20,236 nt of DNA from Armatimonadota bacterium (GCA_016868955.1 VGFF01000029.1:1-20236); one strand, 5' to 3'; positions 6,806 through 16,320 are shown, numbered from the stretch's first letter. Numbers and translations: made by a program. The notes: a model not told the origin generated them from the sequence alone.

Positions 6806-7450
6806 GTGCGATCGCTCTTCCCTCGGCTCGCGTCCATCGTCTTCGGTCTGTTCTGCTTCTCGTTCGGCATCGTCGTAACGCTGCGATCCGAGGTCGGGCT
6901 GGGGCCGTGGTATGTACTCCATCAGGGCCTGACACGTCAGTTCCCGCTGCGGTTCGGCGAAGCCAATATCGCGGTCGGGCTGGTGATCCTCGCCGTGGCC
7001 TGGCGCTTCGGGCAACCGCCGGGACCGGGCACGATCATGAACATGTTCCTCGTCGGCATCTTCACGGATCGCATTCTCGACGCCGGTCTCGTCCCGCCGC
7101 TCGGGGAGTTCCCCTTGACAGTCCGCGTCGCCGCGAATCTGGCCGGCATCTTCATCGTCGGTCTCGGATCCGGACTCTACATCCGCGCGCGGCTGGGCGC
7201 CGGTCCACGAGATAGTCTCATGCTCGCGATCAGCCGGCGGACGAGCCGGCCGGTCGGCGTCGCGCGCAGCGCGCTCGAGATCGTCGTCTTCCTCGTCGGC
7301 GTCGCGCTCGGCGGACAGTGGGGACTCGGCACGCTCCTGTTCGCGCTCGGCATCGGTCCGTCCATCCAAATCGCCCTCCGGATCCTGCAAGTGCCTCACG
7401 GCGTGCGGTTCCAGCCGACGGCGGCATGCACGGCACGCCGCTCTGCGTGA
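6806..7450 (+). CDS. YczE/YyaS/YitT-family integral membrane protein
   Basis: A 214-aa protein with about five hydrophobic segments. It matches YczE-type membrane proteins: RLASIVFGLFCFSFGIVVTLRSEVGLGPWYVLHQGL at the N-terminus, GTIMNMFLVGIFTDRILDAGL in the middle, GLGSGLYIRARLGAGPRDSLMLAISRRT, and LEIVVFLVGVALGGQWGLGTLLFALGIGPSIQIAL near the end. The biochemical role of this family is unknown; Bacillus YczE influences surfactin production. The start is GTG 6806, which fits the family N-terminus. It is divergent from the broken MFS gene and 98 nt upstream of mfd. Confidence 0.88.
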   Translation: MRSLFPRLASIVFGLFCFSFGIVVTLRSEVGLGPWYVLHQGLTRQFPLRFGEANIAVGLVILAVAWRFGQPPGPGTIMNMFLVGIFTDRILDAGLVPPLGEFPLTVRVAANLAGIFIVGLGSGLYIRARLGAGPRDSLMLAISRRTSRPVGVARSALEIVVFLVGVALGGQWGLGTLLFALGIGPSIQIALRILQVPHGVRFQPTAACTARRSA

Positions 7451-7461
7451 TACCCTGAGGA

Positions 7462-7480
7462 GGCCGCCGAAACGGCGGCC
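7462..7480 (+). other. GC-rich hairpin between yczE-like gene and mfd
   Basis: GGCCGCCG and CGGCGGCC pair perfectly around AAA, 11 nt after the yczE-like stop. No T-run follows, so it is at best a weak or factor-assisted terminator or an mRNA-processing/stability hairpin. The 98-nt gap shows no clear promoter for mfd. Confidence 0.4.
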
Positions 7481-7548
7481 CGCGTCCGTCGCGCCGCACC
7501 AATCCTTCCGGGCGCGCGGGCGCGTTTCGTGTTTGGAGACGATTCCCC

Positions 7549-10500
7549 GTGGCGCTGAACGGCCTGATCAACCTTCTGGAAACGTGGAAGCCGTATGCCA
7601 CGCTGCGCGACGCGCTCGCCAGCGGCCGGGCGCTACCATGGGTCCTCGGCCCGGCAGGCGCTCAGAAGGCGTTCGTCCTCGCCCCGCTTCTGTTGCATGA
7701 GGTCGCCTCCGCGGGCCGGCCCGTCCTGATTTCCACGGCCGGTCGCGAGGCGGCGGAGCGCTTGCACGACGACCTATCTACGTTTGCGCCGTTCTTGCGC
7801 GGTTGCGTCCGTTACTTCCCAAGCGCCGAGGTCTTGCCGTACGACGACTTCCCCGCTTCCCCGGAAGCAAATGCGGAGCGGCTCGTCGCCTTGCGGGCGC
7901 TGGCCGACGCCGAGCCCGTTGTGATCCTCGCGCCCGTCGCGGCGCTGCAACGCGGCGTGACGCACCCCAGCGCCGTGAGAGGCGTCGAGGTGACGCTGTC
8001 GGCGGGCGAGTTGACGCGGCCGGAGGAGATCGCCGCCAAGCTGGCCTCGGCGGGATTCGACCGCGTGCCGCTCGTGCAAGTGCGAGGCACTTTCGCGGTC
8101 CGCGGCGGCATCATCGACGTCTTTTCTCCGTCGGACGAGCATCCCGTTCGCATCGAGTGGTTTGGCGACGTCGTCGAGTCGATCCGCCGTTTCGATCCGG
8201 AGACGCAACGGTCGGAGGACGACTTTCCGGCGATCGAGATCGTTCCGGTCGCAGAGCCGGCGGGCGATCACTGCCTGATCGACGTCCTGCCGCCCGGCAC
8301 GCTCGTCGTGCTCGACGAGCCGCCGGAGATGGCGCACCAAGCGCGCGCGTTCACGACCGCCGCCGAACATACGGAAGCTTTGATGGAAGAAGATCGGCGT
8401 GGAGCGCGTACGTACTTCGCGTGGGAAGGGCTCCGCGATCGCTTGAGCCGTCATCGCGTGCTCCCGATGGCGACGATCCAAGGGCCGGCCGACGAGCAGC
8501 CCATCATTGAGATGCCGCTGCGCGCGGTCGAGCCGTTCGCTGGTCGCATGCAAGCGCTGGCCCAGGAGGCGCAGCGATGGGTCGCGGCGAGCTGTCGCGT
8601 CGTCGTGGCGAGCGCCCAAGCCCACCGCGTCGCCGAGATGCTGCAAGACGGCGGCTTGGCCGTCGACAACGTCGCGACGCTGGACGACGTCCCGCCGCCC
8701 GGAGGAATCGTCGCCGTCCCGGCCGCTTTGTCGAATGGGTTCCACCTCGAGGAGGCCGGGCTCGTCGTCGTCTCCGACGCCGAGGTGCTCGGCTGGCGCC
8801 GCCGGCGCCGCAAGTTCCGTGTCGCCAAGGAAGGCGCCATCCTCCGATCGTGGACGGACTTGTCGCCGCAGGATCTCGTCGTGCACATCCACCACGGCAT
8901 CGGGCGCTTTATCGGCATGGTCCGGAAAACCGTGAACGGCGCGGCGCGCGACTACTTGTACCTGTCCTACGCGCAAGGGGACGCGGTGTTCGTCCCGACG
9001 GACCAGATCAACCTCGCGCAGCGCTACATCGGCGTCGATGGGCAGGCCCCGAAGATCCATCGCCTCGGCACCGCCGAGTGGGAGCGCGAGAAGCGCAAGG
9101 TCAAGGAGGCGACGCAGGAAATCGCGCGCGAGCTGCTCGATCTCAACGCGCGGCGGGAGACCGCGCGCGGGCACGCGTTTTCCTCGGACTCCCCGTGGCA
9201 GGCCGAAATGGAAGCGTCCTTCCAATTCGAGGAGACGCCGGATCAGTGGAAGGCGATCGAGGACGTCAAACGCGACATGGAGTCCGAGAGGCCCATGGAT
9301 CGCCTCATCGCCGGGGACGTCGGGTACGGCAAGACCGAGATCGCCGTGCGGGCCGCGTTCAAGGCCGTGATGGACGGCCGGCAGGTGGCTGTCGTCGTGC
9401 CGACGACGTTGCTCGCGCAGCAGCACTACGACGTCTTCCGGGCCCGGTTCGCGGCGTTCCCGGTCCGCGTCGAGATGGTCAGCCGATTCCGCACGACGAA
9501 AGAGATCAAGACCATGCTCGCCGCCGTCGCGGCCGGCGAGGTCGACGTCGTGATCGGCACCCATCGGCTGCTGCAGAAGGACGTGAGGTTCCACGAGCTC
9601 GGCCTGGTGATCATCGACGAGGAGCAGCGCTTCGGCGTCACGCACAAGGAGCGCCTGAAGAAGCTGCGCGCCGCCGTCGACGTCCTGACGTTGACCGCGA
9701 CGCCGATCCCGCGGACGCTGCACATGTCGCTCGTCGGCTTGCGCGACATGTCCGTCATGGAAACGCCGCCGTACGCTCGGCAGCCCGTCCGCACGATCGT
9801 CGGCGAGGAGACGGATGCTCTGCTAACGGAGGCGATCCGCCGCGAGCTGGCGCGTGCCGGCCAAATCTACGTCGTCTACAACCGCGTCGAGCGGATCGAT
9901 CGCACCGCCCGCCGCATCGCCGCGCTCGTTCCTGAGGCGCGGGTCGCGATCGCGCACGGGCAGATGCCGGAGACGCAGCTCGAGGACGTCATGCTCGATT
10001 TCGTCGGCGGCCGGACGACCGTGCTCGTCTGCACGACGATCGTCGAGATCGGACTCGACATCCCGCGCGTCAATACTATCCTCGTCCTCAACGCGCACGC
10101 GATGGGCCTGTCCCAGCTCTACCAGTTGCGCGGGCGCGTCGGACGATCCGACCGACAGGCCTACGCATACCTCCTTTACCCCGCCGGCGCGCGACTGACG
10201 CCCGAGGCCGAGCAGCGGCTGCACGCGATGCGCGAATTCGTCGAGCTCGGCAGCGGGTTGCAGTTGGCGATGCGTGACCTGGAGATCCGCGGCGCGGGCA
10301 ACCTTCTCGGCGCCGAGCAACACGGGCACTTAGCCGCCGTCGGATTCGACTTGTATACTCGTCTGTTAGAAGAAGCGATCCGACGTCTTCGCGGAGAGTT
10401 CGTCGAGGAAGCGCCGGACCCGGTCATCGAGCTGCCCGTCCCCGCGTTCCTGCCGGAAGCGTACGTGCCCGACGAAAGACAGCGGCTGGCCGCGTACCGG

Positions 10501-10893
10501 CGCCTGGCCTCGGTTCGTTCGGAAACCGAGGTCGCGGAATTGCGGGCCGAGATGCGGGATCGCTACGGCGACCCACCGGCGCCGGCGTCGATGCTCGTCG
10601 ACATCGTGGCGCTGCGCGAGCGGGCGCGGGCGGTCGGCGTCGCGTCGATCGGCTGCGATCGGCGCGGCGTTCTCATCCGTCTCCGCAGGCCGCTGGCGTC
10701 GCACGAGGCGGCCGGAATTCGATTGGAATATCGGGCCCGCGTGTCGGTCGTCCCCGACGGCCTGGTCCTGCCGCGAGGCGGCGCCGACGAGAGGATGCGC
10801 TGGGCGCGGGACGTGCTCGAATCGCTGATCAAGATGAGGCGTGATCGCGCCGCCGCGCGGGAGCTCGCGGGCGCGCACAGGGAGGATAAATGA
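7549..10893 (+). CDS. mfd: Transcription-repair coupling factor Mfd
   Basis: A 1114-aa DNA translocase that removes stalled RNA polymerase at lesions and recruits UvrA. The N-terminal UvrB-like module carries FPSAEVLPYDDFPASPEANAERL and the GGIIDVFSP stretch. The RNA-polymerase-interacting, CarD-like domain begins near residue 441 (DLVVHIHHGIGRFIGM). The RecG-like motor has Walker A GDVGYGKT (589-596), a DEEQ box (690-693, IIDEEQRFGVTHKE), TATPIPRTL, and motif VI-type LRGRVGRSDRQAYAYL, followed by the TRCF C-terminal domain. The length is slightly below the usual 1150. The start is GTG 7549 with GGAG 10 nt upstream. Its stop overlaps the start of the next gene by 4 nt. Confidence 0.97.
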   Translation: MALNGLINLLETWKPYATLRDALASGRALPWVLGPAGAQKAFVLAPLLLHEVASAGRPVLISTAGREAAERLHDDLSTFAPFLRGCVRYFPSAEVLPYDDFPASPEANAERLVALRALADAEPVVILAPVAALQRGVTHPSAVRGVEVTLSAGELTRPEEIAAKLASAGFDRVPLVQVRGTFAVRGGIIDVFSPSDEHPVRIEWFGDVVESIRRFDPETQRSEDDFPAIEIVPVAEPAGDHCLIDVLPPGTLVVLDEPPEMAHQARAFTTAAEHTEALMEEDRRGARTYFAWEGLRDRLSRHRVLPMATIQGPADEQPIIEMPLRAVEPFAGRMQALAQEAQRWVAASCRVVVASAQAHRVAEMLQDGGLAVDNVATLDDVPPPGGIVAVPAALSNGFHLEEAGLVVVSDAEVLGWRRRRRKFRVAKEGAILRSWTDLSPQDLVVHIHHGIGRFIGMVRKTVNGAARDYLYLSYAQGDAVFVPTDQINLAQRYIGVDGQAPKIHRLGTAEWEREKRKVKEATQEIARELLDLNARRETARGHAFSSDSPWQAEMEASFQFEETPDQWKAIEDVKRDMESERPMDRLIAGDVGYGKTEIAVRAAFKAVMDGRQVAVVVPTTLLAQQHYDVFRARFAAFPVRVEMVSRFRTTKEIKTMLAAVAAGEVDVVIGTHRLLQKDVRFHELGLVIIDEEQRFGVTHKERLKKLRAAVDVLTLTATPIPRTLHMSLVGLRDMSVMETPPYARQPVRTIVGEETDALLTEAIRRELARAGQIYVVYNRVERIDRTARRIAALVPEARVAIAHGQMPETQLEDVMLDFVGGRTTVLVCTTIVEIGLDIPRVNTILVLNAHAMGLSQLYQLRGRVGRSDRQAYAYLLYPAGARLTPEAEQRLHAMREFVELGSGLQLAMRDLEIRGAGNLLGAEQHGHLAAVGFDLYTRLLEEAIRRLRGEFVEEAPDPVIELPVPAFLPEAYVPDERQRLAAYRRLASVRSETEVAELRAEMRDRYGDPPAPASMLVDIVALRERARAVGVASIGCDRRGVLIRLRRPLASHEAAGIRLEYRARVSVVPDGLVLPRGGADERMRWARDVLESLIKMRRDRAAARELAGAHREDK

Positions 10894-11870
10894 CGGATCC
10901 GAGCACGGTGGCCCCCCGCCGCACCTTCTTCCGGAATCGATCGGTCATCATCGGCCTGATCGTGGCCCTGGCGGTGATCGCAGGAGGAACGTACTTCGCC
11001 GTCGGTCAACTGCGAACTCAGGAACCGGTCGCCGCCACGGTCAACGGCGAGCCCGTTTACATGACCGAGGTGAAACAATTCGTCGCGCAGATCGCGCAGC
11101 GTTACGGCGTCGACTTGAGCCGCCCCGAGGCAGCGAAGCAGAAGATGGAAATCCTCAACAACGTCCTGCAGCAGCTCATCGATCGCTCGTTGATCCTCCA
11201 GGAGGCCCGCCAGCGCGGCGGCGTCGCGACGGAGGCCGAGATCGAGACGCGGGTCGCGGAAGTGCGCAAGAGCTTCAAGACGGAAAACGAGTTCAAGAAC
11301 GCGCTCGAGGTGCGCGGTCTCAACCTCACGGAGCTGCAACGGCAGATCCAATTCTCGCTCAGCGCCGAGCGGCTGATGGGCGCGCTGGCGCCGCAGAAGC
11401 CGAGCGAGGCGGAGCTGCGCGCCGAGTTCGCCAAGAATCCCAAGGCGTTCGACACGCCCGAGCAGGTGCGCGCCAGCCACATCCTCGTGAAAACCGAGGC
11501 GGAAGCGCGGATCATCATGGCGCGCCTGCGCGGCGGCGAGCCGTTCGACAAGGTCGCCGCCGAGGTCAGCCTCGACCCTGGCAGCAAGCAGCGCGGCGGC
11601 GATCTTGGTTTCTTCACGCGCGGACAGATGGTGCCGGAGTTCGAGAAGGCGGCATTCGCGCAACCGCTGAACCAGCTCGCCGATCCCGTGAAGAGCCAAT
11701 ACGGCTTCCACATCATCCTCGTCAAGGAACGCACGACGGCCAAGAGCGGCACGTACGAAGTCGCCAAGCCGCTGTTGGAGAAGAAGCTGACCGCGGAACG
11801 GCAGCAGAAGGCGCTAGAGGCGTGGTTGACCGAGGCGCGCAAGAAAGCGGCGATCGTCAAGAAGATCTGA
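10890..11870 (+). CDS. Membrane-anchored peptidyl-prolyl isomerase/foldase (PrsA/SurA-like, parvulin type)
   Basis: A 326-aa protein with an N-terminal membrane anchor (about 19-39) after a short basic region. A SurA-type chaperone domain follows (VAATVNGEPVYMTEVKQFV, QQLIDRSLILQEA), then a parvulin rotamase domain at about 193-280 (VRASHILVKTEAEA, GGDLGFFTRGQMVPEFEKAAF, SQYGFHIILV). The tail is helical and Lys-rich. It should assist folding of exported proteins on the outer face of the membrane. There is no lipobox Cys, so it is anchored by the helix rather than by lipid. ATG 10890 overlaps the mfd stop (ATGA) and has a strong GGAGG site, showing tight coupling to mfd. A parvulin next to mfd and mazG also occurs in Bacillota-like genomes. 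Confidence 0.9.
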   Translation: MTDPSTVAPRRTFFRNRSVIIGLIVALAVIAGGTYFAVGQLRTQEPVAATVNGEPVYMTEVKQFVAQIAQRYGVDLSRPEAAKQKMEILNNVLQQLIDRSLILQEARQRGGVATEAEIETRVAEVRKSFKTENEFKNALEVRGLNLTELQRQIQFSLSAERLMGALAPQKPSEAELRAEFAKNPKAFDTPEQVRASHILVKTEAEARIIMARLRGGEPFDKVAAEVSLDPGSKQRGGDLGFFTRGQMVPEFEKAAFAQPLNQLADPVKSQYGFHIILVKERTTAKSGTYEVAKPLLEKKLTAERQQKALEAWLTEARKKAAIVKKI

Positions 11871-11878
11871 GCGCCGCG

Positions 11879-12694
11879 GTGAGCGAGCGTCCAACGTTCG
11901 ATGACCTCGTGCGCGTCATGGCCCACCTGCGGGCGCCGGGCGGCTGCGCTTGGGATCGAGCGCAGACGCACGAATCCCTGCGCCCTTTCCTTCTCGAGGA
12001 GGCTTACGAGGCGGCCGACGCGATCGACGATCCGGCGCGATTGTGCGACGAGCTCGGGGACGTGCTGCTGCAAGTGATCTTCCACGCGCAGATGGCGGCG
12101 GAAGCGGGCACGTTCAAGATCGACGACGTCGTACGGGCTCTGCACGACAAGCTCATCCGCCGCCACCCGCACGTCTTCGGACCATCCGAAGACGCCGCAT
12201 CCGCAACGACCCCCGACACCGTCAAGGCGCGATGGGACGCGCTGAAGCGGGCCGAGCGGGCGCCGGCGGAGGCGCAGCGCGCGTCCCGGTCAGCCGGCGC
12301 TTCCTCGCTCGATGAAGTGCCGGCATCGCTTCCGGCATTGATGGAGTCTCAGAAGCTACAGCGGCGCGCCGCCTTAGCCGGCTGCGAGTGGCCGACCGTC
12401 GACGCGGCGCTCGCCAAGGTCGACGAGGAGCTTGCGGAGCTCCGTTCCGCGCTCGGCACCCTGGACGCGCCGCGGATCCACGAGGAGGTCGGCGACACCC
12501 TAATGACGGTCGTCAAGATCGCGGCGCTCGGTGGTGCCGACGCTGAGGTCGCGTTGCGCGACGCCTGTCGCCGGTTCCGCGTCCGATTCACGGCAATGGA
12601 GCGGGCCGCGGCCGCCGACGGCAAGTCAGTGGACGACCTATCGCTTCCCGAGATGGAGCGCCTGTGGCAGGACGCGAAACGAACGGCGCCCTGA
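11879..12694 (+). CDS. mazG: Nucleoside triphosphate pyrophosphohydrolase MazG
   Basis: A 271-aa cytoplasmic NTP-PPase that hydrolyses NTPs to NMP and PPi as a housecleaning enzyme. Both tandem MazG modules are present. The first has APGGCAWDRAQTHESLRPFLLEEAYEAADAI with E40/E41/E44 and CDELGDVLLQVIFHAQMA (E58, D61). The second has KVDEELAELRSAL and HEEVGDTLMTVVKIA. HPHVFG and VKARWDALK between them are also characteristic. It starts at GTG 11879, 8 nt after the foldase stop, and ends 4 nt before the S4 gene. In Bacillus the fused YabN places MazG at the same spot. Confidence 0.95.
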   Translation: MSERPTFDDLVRVMAHLRAPGGCAWDRAQTHESLRPFLLEEAYEAADAIDDPARLCDELGDVLLQVIFHAQMAAEAGTFKIDDVVRALHDKLIRRHPHVFGPSEDAASATTPDTVKARWDALKRAERAPAEAQRASRSAGASSLDEVPASLPALMESQKLQRRAALAGCEWPTVDAALAKVDEELAELRSALGTLDAPRIHEEVGDTLMTVVKIAALGGADAEVALRDACRRFRVRFTAMERAAAADGKSVDDLSLPEMERLWQDAKRTAP

Positions 12695-12698
12695 TCTG

Positions 12699-12968
12699 AT
12701 GCGACTCGACAAGTTTCTGCAGACGAGCCGGCTCGTCAAGCGAAGGACGATCGCCGACGCGATGTGCTCGAACGGCCGCGTGCGCGTCAACGGCCAGACG
12801 GCAAAGCCCGCGACCGCCGTCAAAGTCGGGGATCGCATCGAGATCGAATATCGCGGCCGGCGGCTCACCGCGACCGTGCGCGCCGTGCCGGAGGGAGCGG
12901 TCCGCGCGGCGGAAGCCGCGTCCCTCGTAGAAGTGACGGAGCGCACACACGTCGACGCGGACTGGTAA
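12699..12968 (+). CDS. rqcP: S4-domain RNA-binding protein, RqcP/YabO type
   Basis: An 89-aa basic protein that is almost entirely an S4 domain: MRLDKFLQTSRLVKRRTIAD, then NGRVRVNGQTAKPATAVKVGDRIEIEY. The size and the place directly after mazG match YabO/RqcP of Bacillus, which binds stalled 50S-peptidyl-tRNA complexes with RqcH and helps add poly-alanine tails in ribosome-associated quality control. The proteobacterial Hsp15 is related but longer. The start is 4 nt after the mazG stop, so the pair is probably co-translated. Assignment to RqcP rather than Hsp15 rests on length and context. Confidence 0.85.
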   Translation: MRLDKFLQTSRLVKRRTIADAMCSNGRVRVNGQTAKPATAVKVGDRIEIEYRGRRLTATVRAVPEGAVRAAEAASLVEVTERTHVDADW

Positions 12969-13025
12969 GGGCGATCGTTCCGCGCCAGCACGCGTTCGGT
13001 TCGCTCATCTTCAAGGAGTGTGATC

Positions 13026-14297
<1,272 letters not shown>

Positions 14298-14304
14298 CTC
14301 GAAG

Positions 14305-14367
14305 ATGCTGGAACGTCGCTTGACCGTCGACGAGCGGCGCGCGATGCTGGTTCCGAAGTGTCCATGA
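14305..14367 (+). CDS. Possible 20-codon leader peptide overlapping divIC start
   Basis: A short frame MLERRLTVDERRAMLVPKCP begins with ATG at 14305, preceded by GAAG. Its TGA (14365-14367) overlaps the ATG of the divIC-like gene (14364). That gene has no good ribosome site, so translation could be coupled through this peptide. This is only suggestive: there is no homology evidence. Confidence 0.2.
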   Translation: MLERRLTVDERRAMLVPKCP

Positions 14368-14702
14368 CCTCATCCGTCGCAGCCCAGCCAGCCCCCACTC
14401 GGCAGCAACGCCGCTTGCGCGCCGCGATGTTCATCGCGCTCGTCCTCTTTCTGGCGGCGTCGATCCTGCAATCGGGAACGCGTTTCTACATGGCCGGGAG
14501 GCAAGTCGACGAGCTGGAACGCTCGCGATCCCGCCTCGTGCGCGAAAACGATCAACTCCGAGAAGAGATCAGGCTCCTATCCGACCCGGCTTACGTGGAA
14601 CGCGTCGCGCGAGAGCAGCTCGGAATGGTCCGGCCGGGCGAGATCGCGGTGATTCTCGTCCCAAAAGCCACACCGCGACCCAAGCCGACACCCACCCACT
14701 GA
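14364..14702 (+). CDS. Septum formation initiator (DivIC/FtsL/FtsB family)
   Basis: A 112-aa bitopic membrane protein with a short basic cytoplasmic N-terminus, one transmembrane helix (about 21-37, AAMFIALVLFLAASIL) and an extracytoplasmic coiled coil (about 46-75, VDELERSRSRLVRENDQLREEIRLL). It ends with the conserved DPAYVERVAREQLGMVRPGE of DivIC/FtsB proteins and a Pro/Lys-rich tail. It should act in the division complex with FtsQ/DivIB and FtsL. The place before an S1-domain gene matches divIC-yabR of Bacillus. GTG 14358 is an alternative start in the same frame; neither has a clear ribosome site. Confidence 0.88.
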   Translation: MTSSVAAQPAPTRQQRRLRAAMFIALVLFLAASILQSGTRFYMAGRQVDELERSRSRLVRENDQLREEIRLLSDPAYVERVAREQLGMVRPGEIAVILVPKATPRPKPTPTH

Positions 14703-14752
14703 ACGCTGTTTCAGAGTATTCCGCCTTAGATTCTCCTCCGAGCCGGCCGTCG

Positions 14753-14781
14753 TTGACTTCGTGCCACCCCGGCCGTACAAT
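14753..14781 (+). promoter_or_regulatory. Strong sigma-70-type promoter for the S1-domain gene
   Basis: TTGACT (14753-14758), a 17-nt spacer and TACAAT (14776-14781) are close to consensus. Transcription would start near 14788, leaving a leader of about 65 nt before the ATG. So the last gene of the cluster can be expressed separately. Confidence 0.7.
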
Positions 14782-14852
14782 CCACGGGAATTGCCACCGG
14801 AAGGCCGTTAGGGCGCCGGAGAGGCACCCAAAGGGGGCTCTACCAAGAGAAT

Positions 14853-15308
14853 ATGAGTTCCGACACGCAACCGAGCGCGACCCCACCGACACCAGGGCCC
14901 GCGCAGGCGCAAGCGCCCGTAACGACAACGCAACCCACCGCTGACATCGGGCAGATCGTCGAAGGCACGGTCGTCAAGATCACGAACTACGGCGCGTTCA
15001 TCGAGCTTCCCGACAACCGCAGCGGACTGGTCCACATCTCGGAGATCGCCGATACGTTCGTCCGCGACGTTCGCGACTACCTGAAAGAACAAACGACGGT
15101 CAAGGTCAAGATTCTCGGCCTCAACGACAAAAGCAAGCTCGACCTGTCCATCCGGCAGGCGATGTCTCCCGAGGAGCGTCAGGCGAAGCACAAAGCCCGC
15201 GGCACCTTCGAGGAGAAACTCAGGGCGTTCATGAAGCAGAGCGAGGAACGGCTGCTCGACTTGAAGCGCAACACCGAGGCCAAACGCGGCGGGGGCCGCC
15301 GGCGCTAG
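14853..15308 (+). CDS. S1-domain RNA-binding protein (YabR/GSP13 type)
   Basis: A 151-aa cytoplasmic protein. Residues 1-31 are a flexible Pro/Thr/Gln-rich segment. Residues 32-102 are an S1 OB-fold: IGQIVEGTVVKITNYGAFIELPDNRSGLVHISEIADTFV, then VKVKILGLNDKSKLDLSIRQ. The tail is basic (EAKRGGGRRR). It resembles YabR/GSP13, a general-stress, ribosome-associated S1 protein family encoded next to divIC in Bacillota. It has its own strong promoter and is followed by a hairpin terminator. The weak AAGAG ribosome site precedes ATG 14853. Confidence 0.9.
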   Translation: MSSDTQPSATPPTPGPAQAQAPVTTTQPTADIGQIVEGTVVKITNYGAFIELPDNRSGLVHISEIADTFVRDVRDYLKEQTTVKVKILGLNDKSKLDLSIRQAMSPEERQAKHKARGTFEEKLRAFMKQSEERLLDLKRNTEAKRGGGRRR

Positions 15309-15336
15309 CGAAGCCGAATCCCACGAAGAAACGAAA

Positions 15337-15365
15337 AACGGCGGGGCGCGACGCGCTCCGCCGTT
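15337..15365. terminator. Bidirectional intrinsic terminator between convergent genes
   Basis: A 13-bp stem (AACGGCGGGGCGC with GCGCTCCGCCGTT, one G-U pair) closes a GAC loop. On the minus strand it is followed by TTTTTCGTTTCTT, a good U-rich tail for the 15389-15733 gene. On the plus strand the tail (CTCATTT) is weaker. It lies 28 nt after the S1 gene stop. Confidence 0.8.
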
Positions 15366-15388
15366 CTCATTTCCCGCGCGCGCTCCGG

Positions 15389-15733
15389 TTATCCGAAGCG
15401 CAGCGCTTGGACGACCCGCTCGAACGCTTGCCACGTGACCTCGTCCCGCTGCAAGGAGCGAGACGACTCGCGGATGCCCTCGAGCGCGTCGATCTTCGCG
15501 AACTCCTCGTCCAACCAAGCGAACGCGGCCCGCACCTGAACGATCTCGGCGTCGCCGCCCGTCTCGGGCAAGATCTGGCGCGTTTTGTCCAAGGCATCGC
15601 GCTCCGTGTTGCGCGCCATGCGGTCCATCTCCTCGGCTTCGAGCCGCGCGTACGCAACGATGCCGCGCCGCTCGGTCAACGCCTCCTCGACGACGTTTCG
15701 GATCTTGCTGATGTCGCTGTTGTCCGCCTTCAT
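15389..15733 (-). CDS. Conserved-looking hypothetical protein, helical and acidic
   Basis: A 114-aa soluble protein (MKADNSDISKIRNVVEEALTE at the start) that I do not recognise. It has no signal peptide, membrane segment or Cys cluster. It is rich in Glu, Arg and Ala and is predicted by eye to be mostly alpha-helical, with a possible coiled coil around EAEEMDRMARNTERDALDKTRQ. ATG 15733 is chosen because GGAGG lies 11 nt upstream. A longer frame exists but has atypical composition. It is a single gene ending at the shared terminator and divergent from the uspA-like gene. Confidence 0.65.
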   Translation of the reverse strand: MKADNSDISKIRNVVEEALTERRGIVAYARLEAEEMDRMARNTERDALDKTRQILPETGGDAEIVQVRAAFAWLDEEFAKIDALEGIRESSRSLQRDEVTWQAFERVVQALRFG

Positions 15734-15847
15734 GGGATCTTCGTCCTCCGCAACCCGCTCACTCTTCGCCGAGCGGGATTCGTCCGGCGACGCGCGAATC
15801 CTTCTTCCGAGTCTAGTCACGACCGACCGTACGGCGGGTTCCTACCC

Positions 15848-16320
15848 GTGAGAGGAGACGCCAGGAAATTCCACAAGCCACGCCACTGCCATCGTTTCAC
15901 CGTCCAACGCATTCTCGTACCGACGGATTTCTCATCGTGCGCGGACGCCGCCTTGAGCTGGGCTGATCGGCTGCGGGAAGTCTTCGACGCCGAGCTGATC
16001 CTATTGCACGTCGTCGACACCGGCGCGTTGGAGAACGTCGGCGGCGCCGCCGGCATGGCGGCGGCCGTCAACACTGTGAAGATCGAAGCCGGGGAAGCGC
16101 TGTCCAACCTCACGGGCAGCCGGCGCAACGCCCGCTGGCTGCTGCGCAAGGGCCGGCCGCGCGACGCCATACTGGCGGCGATCAAGGACACCGCGGCGGA
16201 CATGGTGGCCATGGGAACCCATGGGCGCAACCGCTTCTCGCGCATGACCTGCTCGGCAGCGTCGCCGAGCAGGTCATGCGCGAGAGCCCGGTGCCGGTCC
16301 TCGTCGTCCGCGACGTCTAG
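15848..16320 (+). pseudogene. Universal stress protein (UspA family), frameshifted near the C-terminus
   Basis: From GTG 15848 the frame gives a typical UspA domain: VQRILVPTDFSSCADAALSWADRLREVFDAELILLHVVD, a middle helix, and DMVAMGTHGRNRFSRM. The conserved ending LLGSVAEQVMRESPVPVLVV is present directly after, but in a different frame ending at TAG 16318-16320. The UspA nucleotide-binding motif is G-x2-G-x9-G-S. Restoring it (GTHG-RNRFSRMLL-GS) needs removal of two bases, AC, after the ATG at 16242-16244. So a 2-bp insertion disrupts the last 25 residues or so, and it lies inside a 22-bp perfect inverted repeat. Without correction, translation would read on to about 16486 in a wrong frame. 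The gene stop overlaps the ABC gene stop (CTAG). Confidence 0.85.
16236..16285. repeat. 22-bp perfect inverted repeat with 6-nt loop at the uspA frameshift
   Basis: Arms 16236-16257 and 16264-16285 are exact reverse complements (for example CGCATGACCTGCTCGGC against GCCGAGCAGGTCATGCG) around AGCGTC. If the two bases AC at the lesion are removed, the arms no longer match perfectly. The hairpin is followed by no T-run and lies within coding sequence. Confidence 0.92.

Noticed and set aside
7774..9723. A 649-codon minus-strand open frame opposite mfd
   Set aside because: It is antisense to well-conserved Mfd motifs, has Arg/Asp/His-rich composition typical of high-GC shadow frames, and no ribosome site.
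10841..11878. An N-terminal extension of the mazG frame back into the foldase gene
   Set aside because: The extension is out of frame with the parvulin protein and shows no MazG similarity; GTG 11879 matches the family start.
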